64,000 bases of DNA from positions 65,787 through 129,786 of the forward strand of contig CALVKQ010000002.1 of NCBI GenBank assembly GCA_944332815.1, written 5' to 3'. A program made the position numbers and the translations under genes. Source of the DNA: an uncultured Clostridia bacterium (lineage in GTDB: Bacteria; Bacillota; Clostridia; Christensenellales; CAG-917). How positions within the stretch are numbered: position 1 is the stretch's first letter; each line of letters begins with the position of its first letter. Below the pieces are notes generated by a model. It worked only from the letters and a program-made list of their open reading frames with translations. It was not told the DNA's origin and made no database searches. Below are positions 41,828-49,975 of the stretch, in pieces.

Positions 41828-41862
41828 AAAAGAGCGCGAAGCGGAAATTTTCCGCTCCGCGC
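41828..41862 (-). terminator. Terminator of nadE
   Basis: GCGCGGAGCGGAA / TTCCGCTTCGCGC stem with a short A/T loop, followed by TCTTTTAAT, between the nadE stop and the hydC promoter. Confidence 0.85.
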
Positions 41863-41872
41863 AACCGCTGTT

Positions 41873-42628
41873 TCACTTCCCGTCGCTGCCGTAACGGAGG
41901 GGCAGAGCGCGCTTGTGCGCCGTCCTCTCCTCCATGCCGGCTATGCGTCTGCGCATACAGACGCTCAACTCTCCGCCCTTGATGTAAGCGGATATGTCGG
42001 CGTACGTCACCCCGAGCTCCGCCTCGTCGGTCTGACCCTGATAAAGCCCTGCGGAGGGCGCTTTGTCTATTATCGAAGAGGGCGCGTCGAGATAGCGCAG
42101 CATGGCATATATCTCCGACACCGTCATGTCCGCGATGGGGTCGAAGTCGTAAGCGCCGTCCCCCCACTTGGTGAAGTAACCCACGGTGTACTCGCAGGCG
42201 TTCCCGGTGCCTGCAACGAGGTATCCCCTCGCCTGCCCCATGGCGTAGAGGGTGGTCATCCTGAGGCGCGGATTTATGTTGATGAGCGCGCTGCGTTCCG
42301 CCCCGTCGGGAGCGTCCGCAGGGGCAAGCTCATCCCCTATCGCCGCGACCAGGCTCTCTTTTACCGCGGTAAGATCCACCTCGACCTGCGGAATGTCGTA
42401 ACGCTTGCCGGCAGCCAGCGCGTCATCCCTGTCGGAACCGTAATTGGCGGAGGACTGACAGGGCATTATCACCCCCAGCACGTCGGGAGTCGCCATGCGG
42501 CAGAGCGCACCCACCAAAGTGCAGTCCTTTCCGCCGCTGTTGCCGTAGATGACGCCCCTTGCTCCGGTGGTTTCCAGAATGTGCTTGATCCATTGCACCC
42601 GTTCTTCGACATCGACTTTGATATCCAT
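41873..42628 (-). CDS. nadE: NH3-dependent NAD+ synthetase
   Basis: A 251-residue N-type ATP pyrophosphatase that amidates nicotinate adenine dinucleotide to NAD+. The PP-loop is GNSGGKDCT, with Cys where most family members have Ser. GTGNACEYTVGYFTKWGDGAYDFDPIADM (split motif: TGNACEYTVGYFTK, then GDGAYDFDPI) carries the deamido-NAD site, and PSAGLYQGQTDEAELG is the family loop. There is no glutaminase domain. The ATG at 42628 follows GGGGAG. Placed between the NADH-dependent hydrogenase operon and an NAD-dependent glycerol dehydrogenase, it has its own promoter. Confidence 0.92.
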   Translation of the reverse strand: MDIKVDVEERVQWIKHILETTGARGVIYGNSGGKDCTLVGALCRMATPDVLGVIMPCQSSANYGSDRDDALAAGKRYDIPQVEVDLTAVKESLVAAIGDELAPADAPDGAERSALININPRLRMTTLYAMGQARGYLVAGTGNACEYTVGYFTKWGDGAYDFDPIADMTVSEIYAMLRYLDAPSSIIDKAPSAGLYQGQTDEAELGVTYADISAYIKGGELSVCMRRRIAGMEERTAHKRALPLRYGSDGK

Positions 42629-42666
42629 ACACAAGTTCTCCCCGTGTGACTGTATTTTGCCATTCG

Positions 42667-42695
42667 ATTATATTCCGTCTTTTTACTTTTTTCAA
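42667..42695 (-). promoter_or_regulatory. Promoter of nadE
   Basis: Minus strand TTGAAA (42690-42695), 17-base spacer, TATAAT (42667-42672). Divergent from the gldA promoter 24 bases away. Confidence 0.85.
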
Positions 42696-42718
42696 GCGAA
42701 TATCGGGCAAAATGGGGG

Positions 42719-42747
42719 TTGAATTTGCATAAAAAATGCGCTATAAT
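42719..42747 (+). promoter_or_regulatory. Promoter of the glycerol operon
   Basis: TTGAAT (42719-42724), 17-base spacer, TATAAT (42742-42747). Confidence 0.85.
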
Positions 42748-42787
42748 GTCTTTGATTTCAAAAATCATCCGAAAAAGGAGAATTATT

Positions 42788-43927
42788 ATGAGAAAAGCAT
42801 TCATATGCCCCACCAAGTATGTGCAGGGCGAGGACGAGCTCCTCAACCTCGGTTACTTCGTCAAGACTTTCGGCAAGAAAGCCCTCCTCATCGCCCATAA
42901 GGACGACGTCGCGAGAGTGCAGGACAAGCTGGACAAGACCGCCGCACAATACAAAGTGGAATTCGTCACCGCGAACTTCTCCGGCGAGTGCTCCCGTCAG
43001 GAAGTCGCAAGGCTCCAACAGCTTGCCAAAGACAATAAATGCGCCTGCACGATAGGTCTTGGCGGCGGCAAAGCCATCGACACCGCGAAATGCGTTGCGA
43101 AAGGCGAAGCGCTCATCATCTGCCCCACCATCGCGGCGACCGACGCGCCCACCTCTCACTCCGCAGTGCTGTACACTCCCGACGGCGCGTTCGACGACTA
43201 TGCCTACTTCAAGCAGAGCCCCAGCGTCATACTGATCGACACCTCCGTCATCGCGAAGGCGCCCGTCCGCTTCCTCGTGTCCGGCATGGGCGACGCTCTG
43301 TCCACCTACTTCGAAGCAAGGGCGAACGTCCAGTCCTTCTGCGACGTCAACGCCGGTCTGCCCTGCGGCGCGGACAGAAAGAAAGGCACTCTGCTCGCAA
43401 GGGGCACCAAAGCGGCATTCGCGCTGGCTACTCTGTGCTATGAAACTCTCCTCGCCGACGGCTACAAGGCGAAACTCGCCTGCGAGAGCAACGTCGTCAC
43501 CCCGGCGCTCGAGAACATCATCGAAACCAACATCCTGCTCTCCGGCCTCGGCTTCGAGTCCGGCGGTCTTGCCGCGGCGCACGCCATCCACGACGGTCTG
43601 ACCGTGCTGGAAGAAACTCACAAGTACTTCCACGGTGAAAAGGTCGCGTTCGGCACTCTCTGCCAGCTCGTCCTCGAAAACGCCTCCGACGAGGAGATCA
43701 ACACCGTCATCGGCTTCTGCCTGGAAGTCGGTCTGCCCGTCTGCTTGGAGGACATCGGCGTCCACGACATCGGCGACAGGCTGATGGAAGTGGCAAACAA
43801 AGCGTGCATACCCGATGAGTCCATCCACTTCATGCCCTTCCCCGTGACGCCGGAATCCGTTGCCGCCGCCATCCTCGCCGCCGACAAGCTCGGCCGCGAA
43901 GCCAAGGAAGGCTGCTGCTGTGAATAA
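42788..43927 (+). CDS. gldA: Glycerol dehydrogenase
   Basis: A 379-residue iron/zinc-type alcohol dehydrogenase oxidising glycerol to dihydroxyacetone with NAD+. IGLGGGKAIDTAKCVA is the nucleotide-binding GGGK motif, GMGDALSTYFEA has the first metal Asp, AAHAIHDGL and YFHGEKVAFGTL the two metal His residues. The length is typical. Start ATG after AAAAAGGAG. The tail EGCCCE adds three adjacent Cys, unusual for the family. The next gene is dihydroxyacetone kinase, completing the oxidative branch of glycerol fermentation. Confidence 0.94.
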   Translation: MRKAFICPTKYVQGEDELLNLGYFVKTFGKKALLIAHKDDVARVQDKLDKTAAQYKVEFVTANFSGECSRQEVARLQQLAKDNKCACTIGLGGGKAIDTAKCVAKGEALIICPTIAATDAPTSHSAVLYTPDGAFDDYAYFKQSPSVILIDTSVIAKAPVRFLVSGMGDALSTYFEARANVQSFCDVNAGLPCGADRKKGTLLARGTKAAFALATLCYETLLADGYKAKLACESNVVTPALENIIETNILLSGLGFESGGLAAAHAIHDGLTVLEETHKYFHGEKVAFGTLCQLVLENASDEEINTVIGFCLEVGLPVCLEDIGVHDIGDRLMEVANKACIPDESIHFMPFPVTPESVAAAILAADKLGREAKEGCCCE

Positions 43928-43958
43928 GACGCGCGCAAAGCACGGAAATTGAGAAAAA

Positions 43959-43983
43959 GGCGGAAACGGCATACGTTTCCGCC
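43959..43983 (+). promoter_or_regulatory. Intercistronic hairpin between gldA and dhaKL
   Basis: GGCGGAAACG-GCATA-CGTTTCCGCC, a perfect 10-bp stem 32 bases after gldA and followed by CCTTTCG. Could stabilise the upstream mRNA part or reduce readthrough, tuning the ratio of the two enzymes. Confidence 0.55.
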
Positions 43984-44007
43984 CCTTTCGCATAAAAGGA
44001 GATAACA

Positions 44008-45831
44008 ATGAAAAAGATCATCAACACTCCCGAAACCGTAGTTTACGATATGTGTCACGGCCTCGCCAAGGCGCATCCCGAACTCGAATTTGTCGAAAAG
44101 TATAAGATAGTCAAGAAAAAGGACATCGACCCCGACAAAGTTTCGCTCATCTCCGGCGGCGGCTCCGGGCACGAGCCCGCGCACGCCGGTTTTGTCGGCA
44201 AAGGTATGCTGGACTGCGCCGTGTGCGGCGACGTTTTCGCCTCCCCCTCCCAGATCCAGGTCTACAACGCCATCAAGGAATGCGCCACCGACAAGGGCGT
44301 GCTGCTCATCATAAAGAATTACTCCGGCGATTGCATGAACTTCAACAATGCCGCTGACCTCGCCAAGGAAGAGGACGGCATCAAAGTGGACGCCGTGTAC
44401 GTCAACGACGACATCGCCGTCAAGGACTCCCTCTACACCGTGGGACGCCGCGGCGTTGCCGGCACCGTGTTCGTGCATAAGATCGCAGGCGCAGCCGCCG
44501 AACAGGGCAAGTCGCTCGAAGAGGTCAAGGCGGTCGCGAACAAGGTCATCGAGAACGTCCGCTCCTTCGGCTTCGCTCTGACCAGCTGCACTCCCCCTGC
44601 AAAAGGCACCCCCATCTTCGACATCGGCGAGGATGAGATCGAGTTCGGCGTCGGCATCCACGGCGAGCCCGGCAGAAAGACTGAAAAGCTGCAAACGGCA
44701 GATCAGCTTGCAAAACGTATCGTTAAAGACCTGCTTGACGACGTCGGCGGCAAAAAAGGCGACGACATGGCAGTGCTCATAAACGGCTTCGGCGCGACTC
44801 CTCTCATGGAGCTTTACGTGCTCAACAACTCCGTTTCCAACGAGCTTGAAGAGGCAGGCATTTCCGTGTATAAGACATTGGTGGGCAACTTCATGACCTC
44901 CATCGACATGGCAGGCGCGTCCGTCACCGTCCTCAAACTGGACAGCGAACTGAAAGCCCTCCTCGACGCTCCCGTCGCGACCCCTGCCCTCACCTGGGGC
45001 GCGGCAATGGACGCGCACGCGGAAGCCGCCGTGGAAGCCATGAACGCCATCGCGAAAGCGCTCGGCTACGCTCCTGCCGAGCACGCTGCCGCAGCTCCCA
45101 CCGAGAAAGCCGCAAAAAAAGCGGCGAAAGCGGCAAAGAAAGAGGCGGTCTACGAAGTGAAAGGCAAACCCGTCGTAGGTGAAACCATCAACACCGCGGC
45201 GTTCGTGCAGATAGTGGAAAAGATGGCGGACGTCATCATCGAGAACGAAGTCCCCTTCTGCGACGCGGATAAGATGGGCGACGGCGACTTCGGCATGAGC
45301 ATCGCAAAGGGATTCCGCCAGCTCAAAAAAGAATGGGCAACGAGAGATAAGTCCGACATTGGCGCCTTCCTCAGAAGTTGCAGCGAGATAATCATGGAAT
45401 ACTGCGGCGGCGCGAGCGGTCCCATCTGGGGCAGCGCTTTCCGTTACGCAGGCAAGATGGCGGACGGCAAGGAAGAGATCTCACTTGCAGACCTCGCGGA
45501 CATCTTCCAGGCAGCGAACAAGGGCGTTTACGAAACGGGCAAGAAGTCCTTCGGCAAGGGCGCGGTGGTCGGCGATAAGACGCTGGTGGACGCGCTCAAA
45601 CCCTGTGCGGACGCGCTGGAAGAAGCGGCAAAGGACGGCAAGTCCCTGCTTGAAGGCATAGCGCTCGGCGCCAAAGCGGCAGTCGAAGGCGCGGAAAAGA
45701 CCAAGACCGTCGTCGCAAAACTCGGCAGAGCCGGCACCGTGGGCGAGAAGTCCATCGGCTACCCCGACGCAGGCGCGTACGGGCTCGGCGTCATCTTCAC
45801 CGAACTGTCCGCCTACATCGCCAAGATGTGA
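44008..45831 (+). CDS. dhaK: Dihydroxyacetone kinase, DhaK-DhaL fusion
   Basis: A 607-residue single-chain kinase forming DHAP from dihydroxyacetone. Residues 1-345 are DhaK: SLISGGGSGHEPAHAGFVG, GDVFASPS, and FGVGIHGEPGRKT with the His that binds the substrate covalently. An Ala/Lys-rich linker (about 365-382) leads to DhaL (about 395-607): CDADKMGDGDFG with the Mg-binding Asp residues, then CGGASGPIWGS and the late GRAGTVGEKSIGYPDAGA. Both domains in one chain with no EI/HPr-type DhaM nearby suggest ATP as phosphate donor. Ribosome site AAAAGGAG. It works with gldA. Confidence 0.92.
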   Translation: MKKIINTPETVVYDMCHGLAKAHPELEFVEKYKIVKKKDIDPDKVSLISGGGSGHEPAHAGFVGKGMLDCAVCGDVFASPSQIQVYNAIKECATDKGVLLIIKNYSGDCMNFNNAADLAKEEDGIKVDAVYVNDDIAVKDSLYTVGRRGVAGTVFVHKIAGAAAEQGKSLEEVKAVANKVIENVRSFGFALTSCTPPAKGTPIFDIGEDEIEFGVGIHGEPGRKTEKLQTADQLAKRIVKDLLDDVGGKKGDDMAVLINGFGATPLMELYVLNNSVSNELEEAGISVYKTLVGNFMTSIDMAGASVTVLKLDSELKALLDAPVATPALTWGAAMDAHAEAAVEAMNAIAKALGYAPAEHAAAAPTEKAAKKAAKAAKKEAVYEVKGKPVVGETINTAAFVQIVEKMADVIIENEVPFCDADKMGDGDFGMSIAKGFRQLKKEWATRDKSDIGAFLRSCSEIIMEYCGGASGPIWGSAFRYAGKMADGKEEISLADLADIFQAANKGVYETGKKSFGKGAVVGDKTLVDALKPCADALEEAAKDGKSLLEGIALGAKAAVEGAEKTKTVVAKLGRAGTVGEKSIGYPDAGAYGLGVIFTELSAYIAKM

Positions 45832-45913
45832 CCCTCCGATGAAAACCATCATGTTTCATCCGTGACGGGCAAAGCTGCGTTTCCGTAAGCGCGGCTCCCG
45901 GGCGAAAACAAAC

Positions 45914-45949
45914 AAAAAAGCCCACCCTTCCCTGCGGTGGGCTTTTTTA
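45914..45949 (+). terminator. Terminator of the glycerol operon
   Basis: AAAAAAGCCCACC / GGTGGGCTTTTTT hairpin, usable in both directions. Confidence 0.88.
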
Positions 45950-46130
45950 TGTCTGACCGGAATTGCGGAGAGCGCCGCACATCGCCGCCGTGCGGCATTC
46001 CGTGCGGCATTTGGCATCGCGCGCATAGGCATCGGCAAAGCGTGTATGAGTTCCGGCAATCCACGGCGCAGTCCGGACGGAAGTAGGCGGCGTATGTCCC
46101 GGGTCCGTGTCCTTCCGCTTCGCTTATCGG

Positions 46131-46160
46131 AAAAGAAAAACCCCCGGTCTTACCGGGGGT
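46131..46160 (-). terminator. Terminator of tRNA-Leu
   Basis: Minus strand CCCCCGGT-AAG-ACCGGGGG followed by TTTTTCTTTT. Confidence 0.9.
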
Positions 46161-46167
46161 GCGTTTC

Positions 46168-46252
46168 TGGTGCGGCCACCGAGACTTGAACTCGGACGGG
46201 GTTAACCATACGCCCCTCAAACGTACGCGTCTGCCAGTTCCGCCATGGCCGC
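46168..46252 (-). tRNA. tRNA-Leu(GAG)
   Basis: An 85-base class II tRNA with acceptor GCGGCCA / TGGCCGC, discriminator A and encoded CCA, and a long variable arm. The anticodon loop TTGAGGG gives GAG. The T-loop is GAGTTCAAGTC. Confidence 0.94.
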
Positions 46253-46263
46253 ACAGTGACAAC

Positions 46264-46292
46264 AGTATATTGCTTTCCGCGCCTTTTGTCAA
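46264..46292 (-). promoter_or_regulatory. Promoter of tRNA-Leu
   Basis: Minus strand TTGACA (46287-46292), 17-base spacer, TATACT (46264-46269). Confidence 0.85.
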
Positions 46293-46308
46293 CGGATTTG
46301 GGAGGGTT

Positions 46309-46338
46309 TTGTCAAGATTTTCTCGCTCGGAATATGAT
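46309..46338 (+). promoter_or_regulatory. Promoter giving a leaderless mRNA for the 46-residue protein
   Basis: TTGTCA (46309-46314), 18-base spacer, TATGAT (46333-46338), then six bases and the ATG. Confidence 0.5.
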
Positions 46339-46344
46339 GCTGTT

Positions 46345-46485
46345 ATGACACATGCTCCCTGCGGATGTAATGCGCTTGCCGTCGCTCTCGCCGACGCCCT
46401 CTGCCGAGGCAGGAGCCCTGAGGAAGTGACGGAACTGCTGCGGCTGCTCAACCTGCTCTGCTCGCTTATAAAAACTTACCTGTGA
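46345..46485 (+). CDS. Small protein of 46 residues (DUF6774-like)
   Basis: MTHAPCGCNALAVALADALC opens a short, mostly helical protein ending LLCSLIKTYL. Its pattern (paired Cys, an Ala/Leu helix, then PEEVTELLRLLNLL) resembles small clostridial proteins of the DUF6774 kind, an impression only. A -10 element six bases before the ATG and the absence of a ribosome site suggest a leaderless message. It lies between tRNA-Leu and a convergent coiled-coil gene. It could be spurious because it is short, but codon choice looks coding. Confidence 0.45.
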   Translation: MTHAPCGCNALAVALADALCRGRSPEEVTELLRLLNLLCSLIKTYL

Positions 46486-46492
46486 GCGCGGC

Positions 46493-46942
46493 TTAATCCT
46501 CTATGAGTTTGCGTTTGCGGTCGGCGATGGTGGCGAGACCGTCTTTCATCGTCTTTTCCGCGCTGTCCAGGATGTTGAACGCGAGCGCACGCGCCTGATA
46601 CTCCGTCTTGCGGTAATTCTCCTCCGCTTCGGCGCGCATGGCGTCCGCCTCCGCCGACGCTTTTTTCAGCACCTCGGACTCCGACATCATGGCGCGCGCA
46701 TTCTGTTCCGCTGCGTCCATAGTCTTGTTGGCGTAATTCTCCGCTTTCGAAAGGATATCGTCGCGCTCCTTCTTTATCTGCTCCGCTTCCTTCAAAACTA
46801 TGGGATAGCTCGCACGCAGCCTGGTCACGAGGTCCAACATGACCTGACGGTTCAGGACGATGTCCGTGGAACTGAACGTCGCCCGTTTTGCTTTCAGGAT
46901 CTCGCTCTCTATCTCGTTGATGAGCATGTCAATGGTTTCCAT
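46493..46942 (-). CDS. Coiled-coil protein (ATP-synthase-b/DivIVA-like appearance)
   Basis: A 149-residue, almost wholly helical protein beginning METIDMLINEIE. From about residue 55 it is a long heptad-rich coiled coil (KEAEQIKKERDDILSKAEN, then NYANKTMDAAEQNARAMMSE) with no membrane segment. Proteins of this sort are often annotated as ATPase or V-type subunit H-like in Clostridia and lie after coaD, as here (two-base gap). Function unknown; a cell-envelope scaffold role is a guess. Confidence 0.75.
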   Translation of the reverse strand: METIDMLINEIESEILKAKRATFSSTDIVLNRQVMLDLVTRLRASYPIVLKEAEQIKKERDDILSKAENYANKTMDAAEQNARAMMSESEVLKKASAEADAMRAEAEENYRKTEYQARALAFNILDSAEKTMKDGLATIADRKRKLIED

Positions 46943-46943
46943 A

Positions 46944-47960
46944 TCAGTCGCGCAGGCGCGCATCCCCCTTCTTTTTCATTATTTCCTTCGCTACGATTAT
47001 AGCACCGTCGGGCAACAAACGGAAGTCCCCTTTTTTGACAAGTTCGCGCGCCGCGGTGGAAGATACGTCGTTGAGGCTGTCGAGGGTGACCAACACCGTG
47101 TCGAAGCCGCGCTCGCGGTTAAACTCCGCCATAGCCTTTTCATAGGCTTCGTCCCCCTCTCCGCGCACTCCGCGCACCAGCTTGTCCGCACCCTGTTCGG
47201 CGGCGACTTCAACGGCAGTTTTCTCCGAAAACAGAGTTCTGACGTTCTTTTCGCCCGATAAAGCCGCGTTTATGAGCTCAATGCGCTCCTCGGGAGTGAA
47301 AATACACTGCTTGTCGGGGTTGACCAACACCGCCACGACCACTTCGTCGAAAAGGCTCTGCGCTTCCCTTATCACCGCCATGTGCCCCTTGGTGATGGGG
47401 TCGAAAGTCCCCGTCACCATGCCCACGGTCTTTTTGCGGATGAACTCCACCGTCACGCTGCCCATGACTTTGGTGCGGCAGACGATGTCGTCGCGCTTGT
47501 TTTCGTAAGGCAGTTCGGTGGAATGTTCGTACACCACCGTACCGCCCTCCGCGACCCTGTGCATGTCGAATGCGGCGTTCACGGCAACTTCCCCCAGTCC
47601 GCTCTTGTAAGGCGGATCTATAAAGATGAGATCGAACTTGCTCTCGCCCGAACGCAGCACTCCCATGAAATCGGAGGCGACGACGCGCCATACGCCTTCT
47701 ATGCCTTTGAGGTTCTGTTTTATGAGCGCGACGCTCGAAGGGTCCCTGTCCACGAAGACGACCTCGGCTGCGCCCCTTGAGAGGCACTCTATGCCCAATG
47801 CGCCGCTGCCGGCAAAGAGGTCGAGCACGCGCGCGCCCTCAACCTGCCATTGCAGGATGTTGAAGACGGTTTCCTTTATCCTGTCCGTGGTGGGACGCAC
47901 TCTGTCGTCCGCAGGGGACATGAGTTTTCTGCCGCGGTACCTTCCGCTGATGACTCTCAT
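46944..47960 (-). CDS. coaD: RsmD-CoaD fusion: 16S rRNA m2G966 methyltransferase joined to phosphopantetheine adenylyltransferase
   Basis: One 338-residue frame. Residues 1-176 are RsmD: N-terminal MRVISGRYRGRKL, RPTTDRIKETVFNIL, SAM motif LDLFAGSGALGIE and catalytic IDPPYKSG, ending at VTVEFIRK. Residues 177-338 are CoaD, which makes dephospho-CoA: TVGMVTGTFDPITKGHM (nucleotide-binding T/HxGH), the VNPDKQCIFTPEERIELI region, and VRGVRGEGDEAYEKAMAEFN. The junction is direct, with no linker, no stop and no ribosome site for a separate coaD. In most Firmicutes rsmD and coaD are adjacent separate genes, so this is a natural fusion of an operon pair. The start overlaps the preceding stop by four bases. 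Confidence 0.88.
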   Translation of the reverse strand: MRVISGRYRGRKLMSPADDRVRPTTDRIKETVFNILQWQVEGARVLDLFAGSGALGIECLSRGAAEVVFVDRDPSSVALIKQNLKGIEGVWRVVASDFMGVLRSGESKFDLIFIDPPYKSGLGEVAVNAAFDMHRVAEGGTVVYEHSTELPYENKRDDIVCRTKVMGSVTVEFIRKKTVGMVTGTFDPITKGHMAVIREAQSLFDEVVVAVLVNPDKQCIFTPEERIELINAALSGEKNVRTLFSEKTAVEVAAEQGADKLVRGVRGEGDEAYEKAMAEFNRERGFDTVLVTLDSLNDVSSTAARELVKKGDFRLLPDGAIIVAKEIMKKKGDARLRD

Positions 47961-48538
47961 TCGCGCCTCCCGAACTCGTTGAACACCGCCACGTTATCAG
48001 CGGTGACGATCTGCTTTTCGGTCACTATGATGTCCATATGAACGTCGTGCGGCTGCACTTCCACTCCTTCCGTCCTCGCGGAGGAGAACGCCACGCCCAC
48101 TTTTACGCAGTGGGGAAATCCGGAAAGGAACTTATCATAATAACCTTTGCCGTGCCCGACGCGTTTAAGCCCGTCGAACGCCACGACGGGGACGACGGCA
48201 AGATCGCAGTCTTCCGCTATAATGCCGCCCACGGGTTCGAGTATGCCCCAACGGTTGCGTTTGAAATCGGTGTAAGGGGTTATGCGCACCGCGTCCATCT
48301 CCTCCCCTCGCACGCGCGGCACGGACACCTCGCGCTCCATTGCGAGGAAGAGCCCTATCACCGCCTCCGTATCCGGCTCATCCGCCGCGGACATAAAAAC
48401 GAAAGGCTTGCGGCAGGAGCGGAAAACGTCAAGGGAAATGAGCGCGTCGGTGATGGCTCCTGACGCCCACTCCTTCTCCGCGTCGCTCATAGCGGCGACG
48501 GCGCGTTTAGCTCTCCTTCTCGCTTCCTCTTTTGTCAA
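47957..48538 (-). CDS. 5-formyltetrahydrofolate cyclo-ligase
   Basis: A 193-residue enzyme converting 5-formyl-THF to 5,10-methenyl-THF with ATP. The N-terminal basic helix (KEEARRRAKRAVAAMSD) and the C-terminal PVVAFDGLKRVGHGKGYYDKFL (two overlapping motifs, PVVAFD and GHGKGYYD) are diagnostic. It is tied to the folate one-carbon pool used by both formyltransferases of the pur operon. Its 5' end overlaps the alanine racemase gene by 32 bases and its stop overlaps the RsmD-CoaD start. Confidence 0.9.
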   Translation of the reverse strand: MTKEEARRRAKRAVAAMSDAEKEWASGAITDALISLDVFRSCRKPFVFMSAADEPDTEAVIGLFLAMEREVSVPRVRGEEMDAVRITPYTDFKRNRWGILEPVGGIIAEDCDLAVVPVVAFDGLKRVGHGKGYYDKFLSGFPHCVKVGVAFSSARTEGVEVQPHDVHMDIIVTEKQIVTADNVAVFNEFGRRE

Positions 48539-49526
48539 CGTAACTCCTATGCGTCCTGCCCTGCCAGGCAGTCATGACTTCGTATTCGGTGCAGCCTCTC
48601 GCCTTTGCGACCGCGGCTGCCGTGAGCGAGCCGCCCAGCAGCACCGCTCTGTCCCCCTTCTTCACGGGGATATCGCCCGTTTCCACGGCAAACATATCCA
48701 TGCATACGCTGCCCAGCGTAGGGCACAGCCTGCCGCCTATCATCACGGGGGACGGGGAGCGTCTGCTCACCCCGTCGAAATAGCCCCCGAGCACGACGGC
48801 GATGTTGACGTCCGCACTCACCCGGAAATTGCCGTAGCCAATACACTCCCCTTTTTTCACTTTGCGCACCGCGATCACGGGGGAAGTGACCGTCATCGCT
48901 CCGTCGTACGCGGCGTGACCTATCCTCACCATATCGTACGCGGCGTCCTTCATAAAGATGGAGGAAGAGGACGCCATATGCACCGTCGCGTCGGGAAAAT
49001 CTCTCTTCACGAGAGCGGCGATGCCGCGGAACACCGCGTTCTGCTCCTCGTTCGCCTCGCGGAAATGCGAGTACGCCCCGTCGGGTTTCAGGCGGTTAGA
49101 ATGCAGAAAATCCAGCACCGCGCCCACATCACCGGCAGGGAAACCCAGCCTGTGCATCCCGGTGTCGAATTTGAGGTGAAAGCGCGGCCTTTGCCTTTCG
49201 GGCAGCGCCGCGAGCGCGGCGAGCGTCGCGCCGTCGGCGACAGCCGCGGTCAGACCGTGAGCGGCAAGCAGGGGAAGCTCCCTCCCCTCGCAGACCGCCA
49301 CCAACACGTCGCGCTTTCTGCCCTGACGGCGGAGAGCGACGCCCTCCTCCGCCACGGCTACGCCGAAAAAGTCCACATCCTCTTCCGTCCGCCGCGCCAC
49401 TTCCTCCATGCCGTGCCCGTAGGCATCCGCTTTCACCATGAGCAGCAGCCGCACGGATGTGAGCGCGCGCACCCGACGTATATTGCGTCGTATGACGCCT
49501 ATGTCTATCTCTGCCTCCTGACGCAC
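48507..49526 (-). CDS. alr: Alanine racemase
   Basis: A 339-residue PLP enzyme interconverting L- and D-alanine for peptidoglycan. MVKADAYGHG contains the PLP Lys (residue 32), GDIPVKKGDRAVLLG and SVCMDMFAVE belong to the C-terminal beta domain, and IGYGNFR supplies the catalytic Tyr. It is shorter than the usual 360-390 residues, and MVRIGHAAYDG departs from the common R-x-G-xx-Y-G form, so it may be a divergent member. The start is a GTG five bases after GGAGGGG. It overlaps the next gene by 32 bases. Confidence 0.88.
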   Translation of the reverse strand: MRQEAEIDIGVIRRNIRRVRALTSVRLLLMVKADAYGHGMEEVARRTEEDVDFFGVAVAEEGVALRRQGRKRDVLVAVCEGRELPLLAAHGLTAAVADGATLAALAALPERQRPRFHLKFDTGMHRLGFPAGDVGAVLDFLHSNRLKPDGAYSHFREANEEQNAVFRGIAALVKRDFPDATVHMASSSSIFMKDAAYDMVRIGHAAYDGAMTVTSPVIAVRKVKKGECIGYGNFRVSADVNIAVVLGGYFDGVSRRSPSPVMIGGRLCPTLGSVCMDMFAVETGDIPVKKGDRAVLLGGSLTAAAVAKARGCTEYEVMTAWQGRTHRSYVDKRGSEKES

Positions 49527-49581
49527 ATCCCCTCCGCTTCCCTCATCATATGAAAGCGGAAGTGAGGACGTGCGCGGAAAC

Positions 49582-49965
49582 TCATTTTAAGAGCGCTTCC
49601 GCCCTTTCAACGTCATCCGTCTTGAAGAGGATGAGCGCTTTGCCGCCGCTGCGGGAGTAGGAATAAACGTATTCCAGATTTACGCCCTCGTCGCTGAGTT
49701 TGCCGAGGGTGGCGGTGAGCGAACCGGGCTTGTCGGCGACCTCTATCCCGACCAGATCCCCCCTTGCGGTGGTGAATCCTGCGGCTTTTAACGCGGCTTC
49801 CGCCTTATCGTTGTCGTCCGTGACCAGCCTCACGATGCCGAAATCCCTGGTGTCGGCGATGTTCAGGCTCTCGATGTTGACGCCTGCGCCGGACAGCGCC
49901 CCGAGGAGGGCGTTGAGCCTGCCCTTTCTGTTCTCCAAAAAAACGGCTACCTGATTTACCAGCAT
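49582..49965 (-). CDS. Tandem ACT-domain protein
   Basis: A 127-residue protein made of two ACT domains: residues 1-70 (VNQVAVFLENRKGRLNALLG, then AGVNIESLNIAD) and 70-127 (GIEVADKPGSLTATLGKLS, then GVNLEYVYSY). ACT domains bind amino acids. The gene follows paaK by 10 bases in an aromatic-acid degradation unit, and this pairing recurs in anaerobes, so it probably senses an aromatic amino acid or adjusts ligase or oxidoreductase activity. Confidence 0.88.
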   Translation of the reverse strand: MLVNQVAVFLENRKGRLNALLGALSGAGVNIESLNIADTRDFGIVRLVTDDNDKAEAALKAAGFTTARGDLVGIEVADKPGSLTATLGKLSDEGVNLEYVYSYSRSGGKALILFKTDDVERAEALLK

Positions 49966-49975
49966 ACTTTCCTCC

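Noticed and set aside
45950..46130. Possible small RNA or gene between the glycerol terminator and tRNA-Leu terminator
   Set aside because: Only a 12-bp tandem duplication (CCGTGCGGCATT) and no promoter or conserved structure.
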